Positions 45,887 through 54,780 of a stretch of 64,000 nucleotides of DNA are shown piece by piece. The notes under the pieces were generated by a model. The model worked only from the letters and a program-made list of their open reading frames with translations, had not been told where the DNA came from and did no database searches. A program made the position numbers and the translations under genes. How positions within the stretch are numbered: position 1 is the stretch's first letter; every line of letters starts with the position of its first letter. Origin of the DNA: Sequoia sempervirens (taxonomy: Eukaryota; Streptophyta; Pinopsida; Cupressales; Cupressaceae); contig VDFB02000003.1 of the NCBI GenBank assembly GCA_007258455.2, positions 40,613,986-40,677,985 on the forward strand, in the 5' to 3' direction.

Positions 45887-46260
45887 ACGCTTATCAATTA
45901 GCTTTGCAAGTTGACAAAAAGTTAAATAGAAAATTTGAGACTCAGAAAAAAGGAAAGGGTAGATCTTATGTGCAGAAAAATAAGGATAAAAATCAGATTT
46001 AAGACACTAAGAACAAAAAATATGAAAGGGGCGAGGGTTCAACCAGCCCCGTGAGAAAAAAAATAGAGATAGAGGAAGATTGGGTATATGATTCAGAAGA
46101 GGCTTCCAAGGAACCTATTTCAGATGTGGAGAAGATGGACATAGAGCATATGATTGCCCTCATAATCAGGAAGGAAAGAAAAGAAGGATTGAAAATAATG
46201 CAAGGGAATGAAATGTAAATGAAGAAGATGCAAATTCTTCACATTCAAAGATACAAAAAA
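45887..46260 (+). pseudogene. Chromovirus gag, C-terminal part with damaged zinc knuckle
   Basis: Gag resumes after the insertion with YAYQLALQVDKKLNRKFE (45885 onward) and a basic linker. A CCHC zinc knuckle follows at about 46112-46160: YFRCGEDGHRAYDC, in which the first cysteine is replaced by tyrosine (TGT to TAT, one transition). It ends near NARE. An in-frame stop after KNKDKNQI and a frameshift also break it. The zinc knuckle normally binds element RNA for packaging. Confidence 0.8.
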
Positions 46261-46324
46261 TGGAGAAGCACTATTAACTAGAAGAGCCCTAATGTACAAG
46301 GGAAAATAACCAGATTAAATGAAG

Positions 46325-46609
46325 AGATTGTTCCAAACAAGATGTAAGTGTGAAGGTAAAGTATGTAATGTGATTATTGAATGTGGTAGTACTGAAAATA
46401 TTGTTATTTAAGAAATGGTGAATAAGTTGCAGCTAGAAAGGAGAAAGCACCTGCATCCATACAAGATTGCTTGGTTGCAGGATGATCACAAGGTTTTGGT
46501 GAATGGACAATGCTTGGTAAGATTTAATATTGATGATTATTATGATGAAGTTTTGTGTGACATTTTGTCTATGGATTTTTGTCACTTTTTATTGGAAAGA
46601 CCTTGATAG
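46325..46609 (+). pseudogene. Chromovirus protease-like (retropepsin) domain, catalytic Asp lost
   Basis: Reads LFQTRCKCEGKVCNVIIECG then STENIVI, stop, EMVNKLQL, HPYKIAWLQDDHKVLVNGQC and MDFCHFLLERP. Related plant gypsy elements have D(G/S)G at the active site; here ECG replaces it, so the catalytic aspartate is gone. Stops are TAA at about 46410 and TGA-TAG at 46604-46609, the latter where Trp-Gln is usual. Processing of the polyprotein would be impossible. Confidence 0.75.
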
Positions 46610-46615
46610 TTAAAC

Positions 46616-47113
46616 ATGAAAGTAGTGCATGATGGGTATGTCAATACTTACTCCTTGATGAAGGATGGAATCAAACACAAGTTGAAACCTTTGAATAAAG
46701 AAGGAAAGGTATGTAATGACACTAGAAAATTCTTGGTTAATGGAGTTATAAAATTAGTGAAAGAGGATGAGGATGAAGATTATGATTTTCTAATGCAAGA
46801 TGTAGTAGTATTGATTGTGTTCAAAAGGGGTAGAGTGAAAGTTTCAGTAGAGAAAGAAGAGGTAAAATCAGTTTTTTGTAAAAATATTATTGTTGATTTA
46901 TGTGAGCATGATAAGCTTAGTGTAGAAAAGGATATTGTAGAAATGAAAGAATTGGTAGATGAAGGTACTACAACTAAAAGTACAGATACAAATGAGAAAG
47001 TAGAGGTTGATTTGTTTTATGAAGAGATTGGTGCAAATGTAGATCTTGTGATTGATAGTTTATTGCAAGATGGGAGAGATGAATCTATTATTTATTTGAA
47101 TAACATTGATTGA
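46616..47113 (+). CDS. Chromovirus linker after protease, open for 165 codons
   Basis: In frame with the protease region: MKVVHDGYVNTYSLMKDGIK (usual after retropepsin in this lineage), then a long acidic, Lys/Glu/Val-rich stretch ending ESIIYLNNID and TGA. In autonomous relatives this segment leads into the reverse transcriptase. Here no RT follows, so the pol core has been deleted near 47115-47160, or this is an established non-autonomous lineage. Confidence 0.6.
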   Translation: MKVVHDGYVNTYSLMKDGIKHKLKPLNKEGKVCNDTRKFLVNGVIKLVKEDEDEDYDFLMQDVVVLIVFKRGRVKVSVEKEEVKSVFCKNIIVDLCEHDKLSVEKDIVEMKELVDEGTTTKSTDTNEKVEVDLFYEEIGANVDLVIDSLLQDGRDESIIYLNNID

Positions 47114-47169
47114 GTGTAGAGGAGAAATAAATTGCAGCTGAAGGTTGTCTTTTAGAATGAAATAAAAAA

Positions 47170-47619
47170 TTGGAACGCAAAGGTGGCACTGAGATTGGTG
47201 AGGAACAAGTTGTTGCAGCAAGGACAAAGGAAGAGATAATGCATGAATTTTATGAATTTGCTAAGGTAGAGGAAATTGATGCTTATGAATTTATAGAATT
47301 TAATAGTGTAGATTCGTGGGAGTTGGATTATGTGAAAAGAGGGAGACAAAGAGGAAGAATGAATGATGGAAGAGACATAAAGTTGTAGGGAAAAGTTAGG
47401 AAGAAGATAGAGGAAATTTTGGATAGTAGGGTGAGTAAGAGCACACGACATAAACAATATTTTGAGTATTTGGTAAAATGGTTTGGAAGACCTGTAGAAG
47501 ACTCATCTTGGTTGTTAGAAGTTGAGGTTAATTATTTTGTTTATCCACTTGAGAAGTGGCAGGTCACTTTTATTTCTACCATGGTGTCTAACGCAAGTGC
47601 ATCTATGGTTGCCAACTAA
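47170..47619 (+). pseudogene. Chromovirus integrase tail with chromodomain
   Basis: 47170-47388 is open and acidic (MERKGGTEIGEEQVVAARTK, KVEEIDAYEFIEF). After one stop, the block at about 47395-47530 reads KIEEILDSRVSK...YFEYLVKWFGRPVEDSSWL, the chromodomain at the C-terminus of chromoviral integrases, which targets insertion by reading histone marks. The conserved (Y)LVKW and SSW positions are present. It runs into the right LTR at 47589. The integrase catalytic core is missing. Confidence 0.8.
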
Positions 47620-48574
47620 CTTGCATCATTTGAATTTTGATCAATTATGATGTGAGTGATTTTTTATCAGTATTTTGGAGTATTTTAATGGTTTTAATGT
47701 CCAAAAATTTGATTAAATAAATTGGAAAATTTTTGGCTTGTAATTTGCATCAAAAAGTGTGTTGATATTGACAATTTTTAATATTGAATTGCCAAAAAAG
47801 CAGAATGGGCATGGGATTCTTGGTAGTTGGGAAATTTGAATTTTTAATTAATGTGACATGATGCTATAGACATGATTTGGATGCATAGGATGAGTTTGAC
47901 TGAAATTTTGAATTGGTAATTCAAATTAGAGACATGGAGGAATAATTGTTCCAACTAGTGGTGGTATGCCTGGCTAGGAATGGAACAAGCATGCATTGGG
48001 GAGTTATAGAATGGAATTTGATGCCATTATCTAATTTTTCTAGAAGGGGGCATGAAACTGAAGGTGCTTGAGTTATTGGAGTGGTGTTATCATGGAGTTA
48101 AATTAATTAATGATTTCTATTTTTTTTTTTGGAGTTCCAAATTTTGGAGTTTGATGGTTTGGGCATAGTTTTCTTGGGAGAGACATTTTTAGATTTGAAT
48201 GTGTAGGTTGAAGACAAAAATCAATGGAAAATCCTTTGGTGAATGCATTGGTGTTGTGTTTTCTAATTTCCAAAACTTGATTGCAGGTGCAGGAAGGAGA
48301 TTGCAAGAAATTGGAGAAAGAAGGAAGGCATACTTGTAGATGACATTGTTTCCTATAACAAGTCATTTAATTTGATTTTTCTATGCATTTTCAGTCTTCA
48401 AGGTTTCGTATGTAATCCCTTTCAATTTGAATGTAATGCAAAAAATTTGCAAGAGTCTTTGAGCAATTAAATTTGTATTGTTGTTGATTTTTGGTGTTTG
48501 AATTAATTTAAATTTATCAAATTATTAGTGTGAGTTTGGAAGTGTTGAGAGTTGCAGGAGACTCTCTTGCATCA
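47589..48574 (+). repeat. Chromovirus right (3') LTR
   Basis: Begins TAACGCAAGTGCATC (mutated from TGATGCAAG) and ends CTCTTGCATCA at 48574, followed by the ACATA duplication (48575-48579). It aligns with 694-1659 throughout. Confidence 0.88.
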
Positions 48575-49100
48575 ACATAGCTTCTGACTGGAGCTAGGAA
48601 CTGAGAAGAAACAAGAAGCAAGGGATACTACCCTATACAAGAAGACTAAACCAATAGGTCATGGGAAAGACAATTGGAAGAGGTAGTGGAGGAACCTTTA
48701 TGCCTTCTACGAATGATAGTCCCAACGATACTATCATTGAAACACCCACTACAAGGGAGAACTGGGGGATCCCCCATAGGGAGACCAAGAGCATATAAGG
48801 GGGGAGCAGGAGGACTACTAGGAGAGCAACAATCACCAACCCAAATAGAATCTTGGGGCAAGGTAGAAGAAGCTAGAGGAGCAGTAGGAATGCACTCAGG
48901 AGTACCACCAAGGACAACAAGACAAGCCAAATCCTAGCTAGGAGCAAGAGTCTCCACAAAATCCTAGGGGGAAGCTACCATAGGAGAGTTTGAAGTCAGA
49001 ACAGTCAAGAGATCATCATTAGCATTTGTCTATCAAGTAGTCGTGCCCTTCTAGTGCAAGAGAGAGCAATCTGAAGCTAGGTGACTAGTAGCAAAGTAAT
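48575..49100 (-). pseudogene. LINE ORF1, C-terminal part (zinc-knuckle side)
   Basis: Minus-strand coding remnant continuing the ORF1 at 52551-53493. From 49090 leftward it reads SHLASDCSLSCTRR, the end of a CCHC zinc knuckle plus basic run, followed by a Ser/Pro-rich tail in mixed frames (CCSPSSPPAPPLYALGLPMG near 48800). ORF1 of plant L1-type LINEs binds element RNA. It is broken by stops and frameshifts, and separated from its first half by a Mutator-like insertion. Confidence 0.55.
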
Positions 49101-49645
49101 TACTGATAAATTTAAGAAACCCCCCTCAAAAAAAGATATAAAATCTTGGCGAATATTTCATTTTTTTAGGAAAAAATATTAATTTCTATTGGTGAATCTT
49201 TCCTTTTTTCGAAAAAAAATTTATATTTATTGGTGATTTTTTACATCACTAAAATTTTGTAGAAAATTTTGGTGAATCTTGAAAAATAATAGGAAAATGC
49301 ATTAATTATTATGGTGAATGGACATCCAATCTAAAAAAAAATTCATGGAAAAGTGGGGGCCCAAGGGTGGAAATTATCAATGGGTTTAAGGGGTAGATTG
49401 TAATATTTACTTGCCACCATTGTTTAAAAATATACTATAATGGCCCTCATTGTATTTTGTAAGGTAAAATGTACCCATGATTTGTAATTCTCATGGGAAT
49501 TGAAATTTATTTTAGATCATTGATCTAACAACCCTTGTTGTAGATGTGGGGGGGTGTTAAGAAATGATGTTGGAAAACTCCTTGGCATGGTGGCACTCCC
49601 ATTGGGAACTTAGACCAATCACTGTGCAAAGGGAGAGGCTACATT

Positions 49646-49956
49646 CATAAGTGTTAGATTTGCAATTAGTAAGGGCTACTCCAAATTATGGGTTGAAGGC
49701 AACTCATCGAACATAATAAATTATCTATGTGGCACCCATCCTCCAAGTTGGAATGTTGATTAGCTCATTAAGGATACAATAATCATGTTATGATCTTGTG
49801 AGGAGATCTGTATCTCTCATGTTTACCAAGAAGGAAACTTGTTGACATATTTTTTTTCCAACGAGGCTGTCAGATTAAATGATTTTCGTTCGTGGGAGGA
49901 GGGATCAATCCTTCCTGAGAAAGCTAGGATTTTATTGAGGAATGATGGCATGGGAT
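49646..49956 (+). pseudogene. RNase H-like fragment (plant RVT_3 type)
   Basis: Reads FAISKGYSKLWVEGNSSNII, NYLCGTHPPSWNVD, stop, LIKDTIIML, stop, SCEEICISHVYQEGNLLTYF and FSNEAVRLNDF. The pattern (V)EGDS..II...HVYREGN..AD..(S/A)N belongs to the RNase H domain found in plant LINEs and related genes. The acidic EGDS site reads EGNS here and the late AD reads TY, so catalytic residues are lost. Stops TAG and TGA are each one transition from sense. Lies within the Mutator-like insertion, probably captured. Confidence 0.65.
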
Positions 49957-50082
49957 GAGTTGATGTGGCATTCATGGTCTAGTGCCTTCTTCTGTTTCAC
50001 ACACTTTGTGGGTGTCCTTTTACTCTCTAGTCTTCATCTAAGTGTTATTCACAAGGGTTTGGTGTTTCTAGTGTTGCTAGCC

Positions 50083-51841
50083 ATGGGTGGTGACAGGAGT
50101 AGAATCGAGCCACACTCCTGTGGGGACATTCAGAGAAATAAGAAGCTCTAGAATATTTTGCATCATGGTAACTTTAATCCATTCTTGGAGAGGCTACTTG
50201 GGAATGACCCCAATGCCTCAGTGCAATTTGTTTCTTTCTAGCACAATTGCAAGCTCAAGGTTGATGGTCTGGAAGTGGAGGTAAATGAGGATTTAATTGC
50301 TTCTTTTACTGGGATGCCAATGGTTGGTCATAATTTTTTCAAGGATAAAAAAAGTAATGAGGAGGCGATGGCCTAGTTTTTTAAAGATGATGAGTGAAAT
50401 AAATTGGTTAAATTGGAGACCTAGGGCTATGAGAGAAAATCCATCAAGAAAATTTGGGCGAGCGTTGTTGAGGTGCTTATGCATTATGTGACTCTGGAGG
50501 GGAGGTTTACGGCTATTCTTGGTCACCATTTTAGACATGGTTTGTTTATTTCATTTCCTTTCTTTCCGCTTTCATATTTAGAGGTCTTTGTTTATGCCCA
50601 TCTAAAGAATAGGAGGGTTGTTGTCCTCCATGAAGGGATTATTTTATCAATTATGGAGCATGTTAAGTCTCTTACCCTAACTCCTACCATTAAGGGAAGG
50701 GAGAAGAATTTAAGTGATGTGTCGTCTGGTTCTGAGCCCACTTCAAATGAGGAGGAGGAATGGAATGAAGAGGAGGACTTATCTCTAGTGGTTGTGGCTA
50801 CTTCTTCGAAGAAGAGGAAGGTGGGTGGGTCTAAGAGTAACAAGGCTACAAAGCAACTTGCCCTTTTTGAGAGTGAAAACACGGAAATGGAGTTAAATGA
50901 TTCCTCTCCCAAAAATGTGGAGGTGGCTGTTGGTAACGATGTTGTTGGCGGTGGTCAAGAGGTCGGGACATAGGATATTGCTATGGGTTTGGTGGACAAG
51001 CCATGGAGGATGTCGAAGCATATTGCTAACCTGAAGAACAAGGCCTCAGATGTTTTGGCTAAAGACCCCATTGTGTCTGGTGATGCCAAGGATTTTGGTG
51101 ATAAAACAGTGGCCATTGAGGATTCTCCTATGTAGGACATATCCAAGATGGAGCAGGACAAGGAGATTAGGGGTTTGAATGAGAAGGATGCAGAGAAGAA
51201 AAAATCTAAAGAGGAGCCCTTGAAGATAAATCCTCTTTCCAAGCATTTTTCTTACCTTGATGATGACACTACCTCCATGTATGATATGTTGGATATGGCT
51301 AGGGTTGGGGCCACTGGTACCTTTAAGTTTGCAAAGTGGACTCTGCAAGAGTTCAATAAGATTAATATTAAAATTATAAGTCTGAAGGAGAATTTGAAGA
51401 ATGTTCCCAAAGGTTTGGTTCCTAACATTCTTATTGATAGAATGGTGGACCTTGAAGGTTCCTATCATGAATTCAGATATCTATGTGAGGAAAAGTTGGC
51501 TGCTCTGGATGCCAAGGTTTTGGGTACGAATGCTAATATCAAAAAACTAATGCAGGCTTGTCATATCTCTGTGAAGAACAACGTGGACTCCTTGGAAGTC
51601 CTTTTCAAAAAAATTAGTGACCTTAGGGAGGATCGGGTTTATTTCTTTGAGCTTATAGAGAAAGATAACACAACTAAGGGAAAAGATAAAAAGTTGCTAA
51701 GGATGATGAAAAAGGACCTATTGTTAGAGGGTCAGCTGATTGGAAGAGATCCTTTGATGCTGAGAAGGAGCTGTTGGATATGGCCAAAAGGCATAGGAAC
51801 CAACATATTGAGGTGGCCAAGACCTTGAGTAGCCTGGATTA
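50083..51841 (+). pseudogene. Unknown protein, about 585 codons, seven in-frame stops
   Basis: Starts MGGDRSRIEPHSCGD and stays in one frame to about 51695, where a shift gives a better end (SADWKRSFDAEKELL...VAKTLSSLD, stop at 51841). Stops are TAG at codons 23, 53, 98, 114, 297 and 351, and TGA at 105. An N-terminal domain (KLKVDGLEVEVNEDLIASFT, GMPMVGHNFF, HFRHGLFISFPF) resembles the plant-transposon protein domain seen with retroelements, by recall only. An acidic linker (SNEEEEWNEEED), a basic SSKKRKVGGSKSNK patch resembling a nuclear localisation signal, and a coiled-coil-like C-terminal half follow. The overall plan parallels the frame at 20941-24567. Confidence 0.65.
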
Positions 51842-52093
51842 GTTCCTGGTGTTCTTCTTGCTTTCTATTCCCTATTGGGTGTAGGTTTCTTTTCAACTAT
51901 TTTTTTTGTTTTGTGGCTATTGGTGCTATTGGTTGCTATTTGCCATACTTTTATTTAGCACCCATTTTGTTGAGTTTTTTGGTTGTTTGGTTGCTACTAG
52001 TGGCTTTTTGAAAACCTTTTCTAGCAGTATTTTGTGTCTTTTGTTGTAAAGGGTTTCAGGTCACTTCAAAACCTATTTTTCCCATATAATCAA

Positions 52094-52216
52094 AACAACC
52101 CTCATTGTACTCTATGAGGTAAAATTTACTAATAATTTATAATGCTCACAAGACTTGAAATTGTGGGCCCCATGAGCATTATAGATTGTTTACCTCATGG
52201 AATATAAAAAGGGCCA
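52094..52216. repeat. Hairpin-forming inverted repeat
   Basis: TATGAGGTAAAATTTACTAA...TTATAATGCTCA (52113-52148) is mirrored by TGAGCATTATAGATTGTTTA...CCTCAT (52173-52198), bounded by GGGCCC and GGGCC words. It sits in the right terminal region of the Mutator-like element. Confidence 0.65.
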
Positions 52217-52559
52217 TTAGATTATATAATAAATCAATTGCAGAAACTAAAGATTAGAAATATGGTTCTAAAGCAACTAACAATTATGATATACTATTGG
52301 TGAATTAATATAGATTTCTACTGTAATTTATAAAATCTAGGAAAATATGATCTAATCATGTATCAAATATTGTGGAAAATTTTTGAGTTATTTTTTTAAA
52401 AAAATTTGGCGATTTAAATAAGATTATAATAATATTTTATAAAAATATGGCAATTCAAGTCACATTATAGCTCAAAATATTAGCCAATTTTGGATTCCTA
52501 AATTTTAACTATTAGCAAATTGGCAAATATTAGCCACTAAAAAAATCACTGAAAATAAT

Positions 52560-53493
52560 GAAGATGCCTAAAAGTGAGGCCCTCATATTCATAATCAAGC
52601 GGTTGTGACTAGGGGTGATCCCAGACCAACAAAACTACATCTTCATGGAGAGGCAAAGGGATGTCGATATCCACAAAAAACCAAGCACATGTAAAAGAAG
52701 TAGCATCACATTTTTCAAAAAGCGACCAATAGATTTTCCAATGGTTTCAAAGCAAGTTTCCTTCTAGAACTGAAGGGGGAGATTGGGGATTCTAACCCAT
52801 ATCGGATACACATTGAGTGGTTTAGTAAGGGGATTGAAGGAAAAATACTAGGGTTTGAGTGTGAGAGAGTGAACTCCCCAAGCCCAAAGATGACCCAACA
52901 CTGCACAATGATCCTCCATAGAATCAAATGTAGCTACAAAAAATCATTTAGCGCAAGGGAACAGTTCAAACTTACTCATAACAAACATCCTCCAATACTC
53001 CAAAAAACACTTATTCAGGTCGAGGAGAGAGGGCCAAAGATCGGCAAAGTGACATTCCAATCCTTTTTGTCAATATAAATCTTCATTCTTTGCCACTTCC
53101 TCCCTATAAACTACCACCAGAGAAATCTTGGACAAGGAGTTATGGAATGCTAGAAGAGGGAACCGAAACCAAACCTAGCTACCATGGAAAAAGAGATCGA
53201 CCCCCAAAAGTGGAAGTAGACATGAAAGGAGGAATTAGTGTTAGAGGAGCAACAAAAGAAATCACCCAAGCGACAAAATATATGACAAAGGATCCCTACA
53301 AAACCCTCATGAATTGCCCAGGAGGATTGACATTGACTGTAGAAAGGGAAAGGGCATGACCAGTAGAAGAAACCAAAGGTTGAGCAATAGAGATGTGCCC
53401 AAGAGGGGCACCTAGCATGCCATGCATAACCAACGAAGAAGGGTTGGATGCAAGAGCCATGGGAGAGATGGAGCGCCATGCAATAGAAGCCAT
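52560..53493 (-). pseudogene. LINE ORF1, N-terminal part with DUF4283-type domain
   Basis: Begins MASIAWRSISPMALASNPSS at 53493, a Pro/Ser-rich leader. The DUF4283-type RNA-binding region follows in pieces: SMEDHCAVLGHLWAWG, LNVYPIWVRIPNLPLQF, KETCFETIGKSIGRFLK, WFFVDIDIPLPLHEDVVLLV and PLDYEYEGLTFR near 52575. The IPIWVR(I/L)P.LPL wording is diagnostic of plant L1-like ORF1/zinc-knuckle proteins. At least three frameshifts and several stops. It is interrupted at 52551 by the Mutator-like element and resumes at 49090. The RT-bearing ORF2 is not in the window. Confidence 0.75.
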
Positions 53494-53611
53494 TTTTTCC
53501 ATGAAAGAATGATACAAACACAAAATAAAGTTGATTCTTGGTGTAGAAAAAATATTTTTAATATACATTTGTCAATTGCTAATGAGATTATAGTATATTT
53601 GTAAATATAAT

Positions 53612-54775
53612 TGTGTACCTTAGAATTTTACCCTCCTCTAATGTGCAAAATAACTAAAAATGTGAATGATAAAAGACTAAGGACACCTCAAGATTAGCCA
53701 AAAGAGTGATAAAACAAGAAGGAAAATAGATAAAACGAGATGCAAATGGTTATACCTTCCTTGTTGTTGGAGACTCCTTGGTTGGCCCTTGATTGAGATG
53801 ATTTTGTGTGCTCCTTAGATGACTTCTTGAGTGGCTAAATGCAAGATCAACTTATGCAAAATGATTAGAATGGATGGCTAGATGATAGTGAATGAGTGAG
53901 AATGCAAATTGGCAACATGTAGTTATAAGATGGCTAAGTGTTTAAAATGCCCTTAAGGAGGGGGTATTTATAGGAGAATTTGAATTCTCTAGAGAATTCA
54001 ACGGTTGAGATGCATCCAACAAGGTCAAGATGAAGGGCTATGGTGGGTTGAGAATCCACAAGCCCTCACATCTTGACATGTGGATGGTGAAGTGGCCAAG
54101 AGAAGATGAGGTGGAGGTGAGGTGTCCAAAAGGTACATGAGGTGGAGGAAGGACAAGTACCTTGCAAGTACATTGGGAGATGGGAAGAATCTTGGGTGAA
54201 TAAAAGTGAATTAAAAATTCACAATGATTGGAAGAATCGGTGGATAAGACAATGTTCCCACAAGGTGGGAGTTTGTCACATGTGACTTGATGTGACAAGT
54301 CAAAGGTTCTAGAAGATGCATGGGAAAAGGGGATTCTAGGAAGAATAAAAAGGAATTAAAAATTCCTTGAGGAATGGGGAGAGTTGACCAAGGTACTGAT
54401 TAGGCTTAATTAATCAGTAATTAGAGGATAAATGAGGATTAGAAGCCAACTTGCAAAAGTTGGAGGATGTGACACATCATAATCAAGGATTAGGCATGTG
54501 CACATCCCTAATGAAGAAATTAGGAGATGGATTAGGATTAGATGAAAATGGCATGTGAGAAATTAAATAAATGTATTATTTATTTAATTTATTTGATGAA
54601 AAGAGGATTAAGGAGGGTAAGGTATTTAATTATTAATTAAATACCTTAGGGATTTGGCAGAATTAAAGATATTAATTAAATAATAGTAATATTACTTAAT
54701 TAACTCGGATAAGAGGATGTTTGGACGAAAAGTGATAAATTTGGATAAATTAAGTGTCCAAATTTGATGTCTACA
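53612..54775 (-). mobile_element. Solo LTR, 1,164 bp
   Basis: Starts TGTGTACCTTAG and ends TTTGATGTCTACA, flanked by a perfect ATAAT duplication (53607-53611 and 54776-54780). There is no internal region, so the rest was probably lost by recombination between LTRs. Orientation is taken from a TATAAATA box on the minus strand, giving a minus-strand start of TGTAGACATC. A palindromic TTGAATTCTCTAGAGAATTC lies next to the TATA box. Confidence 0.85.
53965..53972 (-). promoter_or_regulatory. TATA box of the solo LTR
   Basis: Reverse complement TATAAATACCCCC, a strong plant TATA context, 0.8 kb from the LTR's minus-strand 5' end. The AT-palindrome GAATTCTCTAGAGAATTC lies just upstream of it on that strand (53982-53999). 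Confidence 0.6.
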
Positions 54776-54780
54776 ATAAT

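Larger units (their letters stand above)
694..48574 (+). mobile_element. Ty3/gypsy chromovirus, pol-deleted, hosting nested insertions
   Basis: Two related LTRs (694-1659 and 47589-48574) lie in the same orientation and are flanked by a perfect 5-bp duplication ACATA (689-693 and 48575-48579). The left LTR begins TGATGCAAG and the right one ends CTTGCATCA, forming an inverted terminal pair. Between them are a degenerate initiator-Met tRNA binding site, gag, a retropepsin-like region, an acidic linker and a C-terminal chromodomain. The chromodomain places it among chromoviruses. RT, RNase H and the integrase core are not seen, so it could not mobilise itself. About 43.4 kb of the span is a later insertion into gag (2476-45881). 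Confidence 0.9.
49101..52550 (+). mobile_element. Mutator-like element carrying gene fragments (Pack-MULE type)
   Basis: An insertion of about 3.45 kb splits the LINE ORF1. The flanks CAAAGTAAT (49092-49100) and GAAAATAAT (52551-52559) agree at 7 of 9 positions, the 9-bp duplication size of Mutator. Ends are (T)ACTGATAAATTTAAG and, complemented, AGTGATTTTTTTAG. Further in, GGCCCTCATTGTATTTTGTA (49444) is matched in reverse by GGCCC...CCATGAGGTAAA near 52215-52190, suggesting imperfect terminal inverted repeats of about 400 bp. No MURA transposase is seen; the cargo is an RNase H fragment and an unknown 580-codon frame. Confidence 0.5.
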
